A stretch of DNA of 34,223 nt from Chrysochromulina tobinii (Eukaryota; Haptophyta; Prymnesiales; Chrysochromulinaceae): contig JWZX01002320.1 of NCBI GenBank assembly GCA_001275005.1, positions 1 to 34,223 on the forward strand, given 5' to 3'. The notes under the pieces were generated by a model that was not told the DNA's origin, ran no database searches, and saw only the letters and a list, made by a program, of their open reading frames with translations. Both the position numbers and the translations under genes were made by a program. Shown here piece after piece: positions 26,633 through 34,223 of this stretch (position 1 is the stretch's first letter; each line of letters opens with the position of its first letter).

Positions 26633-29600
26633 ATGAAGGGTCGCGCGCTGTCGCGGGCTCGCAGAAGGGACGCAATACGAATCATGAAACCGCATGGGAT
26701 GTCATGGAGCTTGCCGACGCTGCTGCATGTCGTGTGCATGCTCCTATCATGGAGGCTAACTACCGAACAATATGCACAGAACCTGACATGCTGCACTTCA
26801 CAGAATTCGGAGTCTGGGCGCATCGGACGGTGCGACCATCTGGCACAGCACAATGGCTGCCGAACCGATTGGATCCGAAATCGCTGCCCTGTAGCGTGTG
26901 GAAATTGCAGCGTTTGCGACCCAACCAGGCGCGAGATTTACCAAAAGTTATACCTGCGGACGGCCCGCATGCGGGCCAAGGCTGCGCCGAGCGAGGTAGC
27001 GTACACCGAGAACATGAGCGTGCCATTGGATGAGGCCCGGAAGATGGCGATTCGCACGGGCAAGGAGCTGTCACGGCGCGCGCGCCGCCTGCTAGCCGAA
27101 GAAGTGATACGCGGGCTCTCGTTCTCGCACTACGTGGTCGATCCAGCGTTCGACATGCCGCTCACGCAGCCCATCTTCGACTTCGTTCGCTTTCGCCGCG
27201 GCCGCGCCGATCAGATCCGATGGCCTCGGTAATGGGAGGCCTGATTGCGTCCTATCAGATCCAATCGCTAATGGGAGGCCTGATTGTGTCCGATCAGATC
27301 CGAGATGGTGACGGGAGGCCTGATTGCGTCTGAGTGCCTCTGGAGGCGTAGACGTGCCGTTGAGTGCACCCTGATGACGTCTGATTGTCTCCCTCATCAG
27401 GCACGGCATCTCGTTGGGGGGCGTGGACGTGATGCGCAAGCTGGCTCAGCTGGTTGATGACATCCTCGAGCGTGGCATACGAGGGAGCTTTGTGGAAGCG
27501 GGCGCGTGGAAGGGCGCCAACGGCATCCTGGTGCGCAAATTGTTCGACGCCGCTAGCGACGTGGCCGACCAAATGCGCAAGGTCTACTCCCTCGACACAT
27601 TTGCCTGGTTCCCGAACAAGACGAACAGCACGTACTATGCGGATCGCGGCATCGTCGAGGGCTTCTACGCGTCCGGCCGCTGGCATCCTAACTTTTATGC
27701 CGACCTGCGCAAGGTGAAGCAGATCCACACCCAGTTCGGGATCAATCTCCAATACGGCGGCCTGAAGCTACTCGATGGAGACTTGGAGCAGCTCGCACCC
27801 GAGCTTGCCATCTCGCTACAGAGCGACGCCGAGAAGATTGCGCTGCTCGTCGTAGACACGAACCACTACAAGGGTACCTGGGAGACGCTGAAGGCACTCT
27901 ACGCCCATGTGGCACTCGGCGGCTATGTCCTTCTCGGCGACTACGGCTCGCCTCCGTCCCGGCGCGCGGCCGACGACTTCCGCGGCTGCATGGGCATCGA
28001 GTCGGAGCTGGTCTTCTTCTTGCCGCACGGCTCTCCGCACGGAAGGCACGGCAAGGCATACTGGAAGAAGACGGAGGAGCTGCCGCCTTCGAAGCGCTTG
28101 AACGCGCGGTGCGAAGCTATGCCTTCGTTGACGGTTGGGTTCGGTGCGAGCCAAGACGTGTCCTTCGTTGTCGCGCACGAGACCAAATTAGGCGAGGGTA
28201 AGGACTTCCCGCCCGTCATGCGGCTGGCACCCCTTACAGTCTCCGCGCGCCCAACAGCGCGCGAAGCCTTCAGCCGCGCAGCCAGATCGTGGAGCAGCGC
28301 CAAGGGTTCGTCATGTTTCGTCGACGTGCTGCTGTACGGCCTCATCCGATCGGACGCGATGCTCGAGTACACGACGCCGACGCTCCGCTCGCATGGGCTC
28401 GAGCCGTTGGAGGGCCACGGCTGCCTGCACGTGCATGCCTACTGCCTCGAGGCGCGTTGCAACATGTCCACTGCGAGCACGTTGCTACGACGCCTCGGAG
28501 CTGCGTCGTTGAACGTAACCGCCGCACTGCCACCCCCCGCACTGCTTGGGAAGCGCATCGAACTCGAGTGGAACGCGCGGGACCCGTCGTTGGATGCGAT
28601 AGCGCGGATGATCGCGAGGGATGCTCGCAAGCGACGCAGCGAAACCATCCATCGGTGGCGCTGTGGCGTGCACAGCCTGTCGCAGGCCTGGGCCGCTGCG
28701 CGACTGCACACGCCCGCCAAATACGGCGAGGCGCCCTCTGGCCTGGTGCTGGTCTGCCGGATCGATGCCGCCTTTGTGGCGAGACCAGCACCGATAGGGC
28801 ACCTTCCTAATATGGATCTGATCGATCACCTGTGGGCATCAGATGCGTGGGAGGCGCACGAGCGTCACACGGTTTTCGTGCCCGAGTTTCAGCACTATGG
28901 CGGTCTCAACGACCGTTTCGTCTTCGGCTCGGCAGCGGCTGTGGCCATGCTGATCTCCGCTCGCGAGGAGCAATCTCGACTGGGGGAGACTTTTGCGGAG
29001 CAAGCCATGTGCTCCGCCGTATTGGAACACAACCTGTCGGTGCGCACCACGACGATCAGTTTCGTACGCGTGCGCGACGACAACTCCATCCCACCCGTTG
29101 ATAGTGAGACGGTCCTGTCCAACGCCTCAGCGCTCGGCACAACGCCCGATACAAGGTGGTGGAACGGGCACAGCAACGGCATGTGCCTCAGCTGCGTGGG
29201 CCTCGCAGGCCGCTGCTTAGGAAGCGAAGAAGCGGCGGCTTACGGCCTCAACCCATACCACTCCTTCTGCCCCGGCCAACTGTGCCAGCTTCTCACGTCC
29301 ATGAACAGCCGCCTAGGGGCTCTCGTTGACAGAGCTCAGCTGGCCGGTCTTCACACGTTGGCCCGTTCACGGCCGGCCATGTTCGCAGCCTTCAATCGGC
29401 GAATCGCGCGCGGCACCAAGCGGACCGAGTCCATGTTAGGCAAGTCCAGCCCTCGGAGCCGCCGAGGGAAGATGAGGCAGCCCGAGAGGTCGACGCAGCC
29501 TAGCGACGCTCAAGTCGCGGACGCCAAGAAAGCACAGGCAGAGCTGGACGCCCTAGTGCACGCGGATCTCGAGCTCATAAACCAAGCCGAGCGGGAGAGC

Positions 29601-29633
29601 CGCCGTCGGTCTGTTCTGAGACCCATCTTCTGA
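26633..29633 (+). CDS. ShKT-TylF-glycosyltransferase-like fusion protein
   Basis: Exons 26633-27228 and 27401-29633 give 942 residues. A basic N-terminus and hydrophobic stretch (~24-40) suggest a type II Golgi anchor. An ShKT-like Cys domain follows (C67, C76, C85, C89, C92; HNGC, RNRCPVACGNC). A TylF-type methyltransferase occupies ~205-385: SFVEAGAWKGANG (E231), YSLDTFAWFP, LLVVDTNHYKGTWETL, GGYVLLGDYG. Compared with the neighbouring TylF, LDGD reads VDTN and IDDF reads LGDY, so two metal-ligand positions look lost. The C-terminal ~480-720 resembles glycosyltransferase-like algal proteins (LVLVCRIDAAFVARP, VPEFQHYGGLNDRFVFGSA), although a classic DxD is not seen. A basic helical tail ends it. 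Glycan modification in the Golgi is inferred. Confidence 0.85.
27229..27400 (+). other. fusion-gene intron with about 40-bp tandem units
   Basis: CCTCG|GTAATG to CTCATCAG|GCACGG, 172 nt. Units starting TCAGATCC stand at 27211, 27255 and 27294. The first spans the exon end, so exon 1 sequence plus donor has been tandemly copied into the intron. Ends in a standard introner terminus. Confidence 0.88.
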
Positions 29634-29934
29634 ACAGTCACACACACAGTGTCTGACTCTGAGAGAACTCAGGCGGGAGAGCGGAGGCGGTAGGGGCAAG
29701 AGCGTGTCGCACTGAGTCCACACTGTACTCACAGTGGCGGGGCCATGTTGCGCCCGCCCGCGCCCGCCCGCCCGCAAGGCGCCTGACCGCCTGCCTATCT
29801 TTAGATTCCGAGTTGGCTACTGTACCGTGGCGGGGGAGTGCGACGAAACTGACGAACAGCCATTCACAGTCACTTCTCCGCTCAGAAGGGGTCCAATCGC
29901 GCTGCAGGGTCGCTGGGGTTGGCCGGCCGCTCCC
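29634..29934 (+). other. intergenic spacer before the WW-domain gene
   Basis: About 300 bp with a (CGCCCGCC)-like run near 29752-29775. The WW reading frame is open back to an ATG at 29743 region, but that N-terminus is not domain-like. No defined regulatory site was recognised. Confidence 0.45.
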
Positions 29935-31419
29935 ATGGCGGAGTGGGTCAAGGTCCAGGATGGCATCTTCAGTTACTACTGGAACGAATCCACAGGCGAG
30001 ACCGCTTGGAAGCTGCCGGAAGCAGCAGCGGCGGCGCCCGCTTCACCTGCAGCGGCAGGAGCAAAGCCAGCTATAGCCTCCTTGCACCCATGGACACCTG
30101 CAGCTTCGACTGCTGCTGCTACCGCGCCGAGCCTTGGCGTAGCTGCACGAACATCAGGTGCGTCCTCATCGAGCGTGCCCGCTGTTGCCGCGGCTAGCTC
30201 TAAGCAGGCGATCTCACCAGCGTCGCCTCCGAACGGCGGCGGTGGCAGTGCGTTGCTACCAGCTCGACTCGGCGGCGACGCCGAGTCCGGAAGCGATGGC
30301 GCGCGGTGGCGACGGCGGCGCACGTACAAGCCGCTGGTACGCACACCGCTGGACGATTCGGACGACTCGTACTACTCGAGCGACCTCGGCGATCCCGATT
30401 CATCCCGATACACGACGCCCCGAAGCCGGCTGCGTGGGGCGCCGCCCGCAGTTGGCTCCTCACCAGCGGGCCCGAGCGCACCAGCCTTCGGCTCAGTCGA
30501 GCTGCAGCGCACCGAGCTCGCCTTTCATCAGGCCGTGCGGCGCCGCCAACCGCTCGATTTCGAGCAGGAGCACCGGCAGCAGCAGCGTCAGCAGCAGGTC
30601 AGCCAGCTGCAGCAACAGGGCGCTGCAGCCGCGAACACTGAGCGGGAGATGGCCATGCTGCACGCCGAGATACGACGAGATACGCAGAGGGCACAGCCGC
30701 CGCCGCGGCCGCCGCCGCCGCGGCCGCCGCCGCCGCCGCAACAGAAGCAGCCGCCGCCGCAGCCGCAGCCGCCGCAGCCGCCGTCGCAGCCGGCTTCGAA
30801 GGCCTTCGAAGATTCGGTTGACCTACCATATAAGGCAACCCTGCCTAGTAATGCGACCAACGCCGAGATTTCGGTGCTGATGCCTCAGTCAAAGGCATGG
30901 TACCAGAAGGCCGACGGCACGCGTTCTGTCTGCACCATCGCCAAGGTGCATTACGACGACCAGCCGCCCTACTACACGATCAACCTTGATGGGCAGGAGC
31001 GATCGACAGTGCGTACCAAGCTGACACCCTTTGCTGGCAAGGAGGAGGACCATCGGGGCGGGCCTGCCTTGCCAGCCCCTCCCGCCGCCGCGGCCGTCGC
31101 TGACGTTGACAGCGAGGAGTCAGCGAGGAGTGTCGCCACCGTCGACATCGCACAGGGGCCAGGGCGGCAGTCTGAGGTAGCGGCGGGCGCGGCGCCCGCT
31201 CCGAGTGCGCCGCCGGAGGACGAGAAGGAGCGCAAGGCGAGAGAGCGCGCGGAGAGGCTTGCGGCCCACAATGAGAACATGCGGAAGCAGCGCGAGCAGC
31301 AGCAGCAGCAGCAGCAGAAGCAGAAGCAGCAGCTGGAGCAGAAGAAAGCGGCGCCGGCGGCACGGGCAGCAAAGGCGGCGGCGCCGCCGCAGGGGGCCAA
31401 GGCAACGGCGCAACGCTCT

Positions 31420-31452
<33 letters not shown>

Positions 31453-33033
31453 AGCGAGGACGACGAGGACACTATGCCAGCTGCCTTGGGGATGGCAGCT
31501 GGCAGGTTGCGAGCGGCGCAAGGCCGGCGCAACCCTGTGGGAAACCCTATCGATGCCGCGCCGGTGGCACCACCCAAGCCGGCGCCACCACCCAAGCCGC
31601 CGCTGCGGCCGTCCGCGGCCGCGGGCGCAGCAGTAGCCGTCCCTGCAGCCGTCCCTGCAGCCGTCGCACCGGGGCCGGCTAGGGCGCTTACGCCGGACGT
31701 GACGCCCAAGACGATCATGCGGCGCAAGGCTGCTCTTGAAGCGGAGGCGAGGGTCGAGGCGGCCACGCAGGCGGCATGGACAGCAGACAAGGCGCGGGTG
31801 GAAGAGACGAGGCAAGCGCGCAGGAGGTCCTCCGTGCGAGAGGGCGACGAAATCCAGTGCGGTTTCGTCAGCTCCCCCGAGGCCGACGGTTTCGTCAACG
31901 GTTTCGTGAGCTCGTACCCCTCCTCACCCGAGAATGCCGGCGGTTCGGCTCGGAGCACTCGGCGGGAGGCGCGCCTCGGTACCGATCGCGCCAAGCTTCA
32001 TGTGGACTTGTCGCCCGAGCGGGAAGGCAATTTAGAGGAGCAGCTCGCAAAGATCAAGGCGCAGGTGGCGCAGGAGCAGGACACGTCCCGCTTGCGCCAG
32101 CTGGATGCCAAGGTCGCGGAGCTCGACCGGCAGTACCAGAGGCGCAGGGAGCAGCAGTCGGCCCCGGTGCAGGGTTCGTCAGCCCCGGGTTCGTCGGCCC
32201 TAGGGGCCTCGCCCACGACGGCGCTGCTCCACCCTGACGGCATCGACCCGATCGCAAAGTCCGCAGTGCCCGCGGCGGCGAAGGCCCTCGAAAAGGTTCG
32301 GAGGCATTCGAGTAGCCATCTGCCGCTCGACGCGCCCTCGCCAGATGCGCCCTCGCCGCCACCACCGACGCCGCCGGCACCCTCTGCTGCGCCCTCGCCG
32401 CCACTGCCGACGGCCGCCCCGCCTCCACCCCGTGCGTTGTATCGACCCAAGGGAGCCGCCATGACAGAGCCGGCGGCGCTAGCCCCTCCGACGCCAAAGG
32501 TCATCACAGAGTCAAAGGTCTTCACAGAGTCTTGGGAGGCATCGGCACCGCCCGCGCCGACGGCTGCCCCGCCTCCACCCCGAACGGTGTATCGGCCCAA
32601 GGCAGCGGCCATGCTCTCTCAGGGCGCCATGTCGGGCGCACTGCCCCCGCCACCGCCGCCCGGGGCACCGACGCCCAAGGCCTCGTCGCGTCCGTCGGGA
32701 CGGAGCAGCCGCCGGAGCGCCGCCCGGAACGGCGCCCAGAGTAGCCAGCGAACTTCACAGCGAGCTTCACAGCGAGCCCCAGCGGCCGTTGCCGAGGATG
32801 AGAAGGCTCGCAAGGCGAGGGAGCGAGCGGAGAAGCTAGCGAGGCATAATGCCGCTCGAGCCGCTGCCGCGCCGATCACGGAGCTGGGCTTGCCGCCGCC
32901 GGCCCCGTCATCGAAGACGACACTCCAAAAGGAGGCGGAGAAGAAAGGCGCCGCGTCGGGCGCGTCAGCCAAGGGCAAGGCGGTGGCCGAGAAGAAGAAG
33001 GAAAAGACCGTCACCGGTTGGTTTGGGAGATGA
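29935..33033 (+). CDS. WW-domain, proline-rich low-complexity scaffold protein
   Basis: 1032 residues from the ATG at 29935, which sits in CCCATGGCG and immediately precedes the domain. The WW domain is residues 3-29, with W4, the Tyr14-Tyr15 pair, W25 and P28 in family spacing; WW domains bind Pro-rich peptides. A small Tudor/SH3-like unit follows at ~317-365 (SKAWYQKADGTRS, DDQPPYYTINLDG). Two copies of a basic helix (KARERAERLAAHN at ~432 and KARERAEKLARHN at ~955) recur. Between them lie Gln and Asp-Glu runs, a coiled coil (~700-740) and a duplicated AAPPPPR-x-x-YRPK-x-AAM module. The C-terminus is TVTGWFGR. No intron is seen across 3.1 kb. It looks like an adaptor; partners are unknown. 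Confidence 0.8.
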
Positions 33034-34223
33034 TACTTCCGAGTACCTTCCGAGCCGCGACCAGCCCAGTCCCCTGGAGCTGGACCGAGACTATTCGAGA
33101 CTATTCTATCCCGCGAGTTACTGAACGCAACGGCGCACAGGTGCGTCTTGCCGCTTAGCCGTTCGAGCTTTACTGCTTTAGGCCGGCACGCACGCGCGGG
33201 GGCTTGCCCAGGTTTCAGAGCGGGCCCCCCGCGCGGTTTGTCTAGTGTAGTGTAGAAAAGTTTGCTTTTGGTGACCGGACCATACCTATACACGCACGCA
33301 CCCTAGGGCCTGACGAACATAACCCGAACGAGATGGGTGTGTACTACGGTACAGTACAGTCTGCAGTGGTGCACACTAACTAGACCCCCCTTAGTAAGAA
33401 CCCACACCTCGAACCCCGCTTTTCCGACGGGGGGTGGGTTGGGAGGTTTCGTTTTCTTTGCTGTGTGGCGGTGTTGGACGTCGCGGCCGCCCCCGTAGAG
33501 GGGGGTGGACCCACTCTCCCCCTGTGGGGAAGGGTGGTGACGTTATTGGTTGTTTGCTTTGTTTTGCTTTGTTTTGAGAGTTGCGAGCCTGATCATAGTC
33601 AAGGCGACTCTCTGAGGGGGTATTGATGGACTATCAAGTCAAATCAAAGGTGGTAAGGTGTCAATCAGAATTCCTCAAATTCATCAAGGAAAAGAGACTT
33701 CGCGAAGTTTTTGTCGATTCACGAAGACGTCGTCGGCTCGAGAACAGGCCACCTGGGCTGAGCTCGGGCGTGCGCTGGCTGAGGCTGCTGAGGTGAAAAG
33801 CGGAGTGGCGAGTGTCATAGGGAATCTGCTGGCTTTCGGGCAGGCGCTTCGCGCATAGTCAGCGATTGTTAGTGGCAAGTCAAGGTGGCTGTGCAGGGCT
33901 CCGGATTCGTTTGTTGTTCCTGATTTGTCGTGCGCGCGCAGCGTGGGGAAGCCTCCATGTTGCGTCTTCAAGAGGGTGCTCGAGAGAATCTTTGAAGGAG
34001 ATGCTCGTCTGTCTGGTCATTCGTGATGGTGACCGCCATTCTGCGAATGTTGGGTTGTAGAAGGGGTGGACTCGCGGCGATCTGAGAAAGGTCTCTTGGA
34101 CCATAAAAAACCCAAAAAGGGTTTCTTGTCTAGTGTGCTGCTGCTGTTCAACACAACGCGCACAACCTCCGGACCCCCAAGCACGAGGGCCTCTATCGCT
34201 ATGGACGGAGGTGTGGCCGACAC
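33034..34223. other. downstream region without a convincing gene
   Basis: The first part should be the 3' UTR of the WW gene. G-rich runs lie at ~33425-33540, and GC falls after ~33540. A short palindrome (AAACCC-AAAAA-GGGTTT, 34108-34124) could fold. Short frames at 33658-33858 (plus) and 34017-34223 (minus, open at the edge) have no recognisable features; the latter, or a plus-strand ATG at 34200, may belong to a gene beyond the window. Confidence 0.5.

Noticed and set aside
22833-29633. Bacterial-style sugar-methylation operon acquired by transfer
   Set aside because: Both TylF genes contain introners in coding sequence, have anchors suited to the secretory pathway, and match the local GC; nothing points to a recent bacterial origin.
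33395-33415. tRNA B-box-like sequence on the minus strand (GGTTCGAGGTG)
   Set aside because: The trailing CC is missing and no A box, acceptor stem or cloverleaf could be drawn around it.
33658-33858. Short frame coding a 66-residue peptide
   Set aside because: It lacks an ATG start and any recognisable motif, and lies in a lower-GC non-coding stretch.

Overview
This is nuclear DNA of a GC-rich eukaryotic microalga. Spliced GT-AG genes, PIG-T, a USP deubiquitinase, an RBR E3 ligase, BspA-type LRR arrays, a GPS-motif membrane protein and abundant introner-like introns fit a haptophyte, or possibly a pelagophyte. The lineage is an inference from gene content; no marker gene settles it.

Layout. 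1-4093 (+): 3' part of a polycystin-1/adhesion-type membrane protein with a GPS motif. 5236-11192 (-): a ten-exon USP40/USP47/USP7-like deubiquitinase; its exon chain rebuilds cleanly to 1550 codons plus stop. 11426-11914 (+): a possible small dually acylated protein. 12080-12889 (-): a beta-repeat/SH3-like protein. 13251-13532 (+): a short FMC1-like protein whose stop overlaps the start of PIG-T (13529-16357, +). 16692-20742 (+): an RBR E3 ligase carrying 20 near-identical LRR units. 21334-22639 (-): an unidentified membrane-anchored protein. 22833-24204 (+): a TylF-type sugar O-methyltransferase. 24418-26448 (+): an ankyrin protein. 26633-29633 (+): an ShKT-TylF-glycosyltransferase-like fusion. 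29935-33033 (+): a WW-domain scaffold. 33034-34223: no convincing gene.

The main novelty is the introns. Nearly all are built from a 10-bp unit (sense strand, roughly TGAT-NN-CC-W-C) and end in CCTCATCAG or similar. They always lie in the sense orientation of the host gene. In most, the first bases of the intron are a direct copy (about 10 to 44 bp) of the first bases of the next exon, so the 5' splice site is supplied by duplicated exon sequence. Several have been tandemly amplified together with exon pieces. Two further introns show the same duplication around other or minimal filler, as expected of intron birth by AG|GT segment duplication.

Other points worth attention are the LRR array, which varies at three fixed residues per repeat in otherwise almost invariant DNA; the ATGA overlap between FMC1-like and PIG-T; an excess of CC(A/T)6GG decamers, mostly inside coding sequence; and apparent loss of metal ligands in the second TylF domain. 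The genes do not form one pathway. PIG-T, the two TylF genes and the ShKT/glycosyltransferase protein belong to the secretory and surface-glycan system, while USP and RBR belong to ubiquitin signalling.
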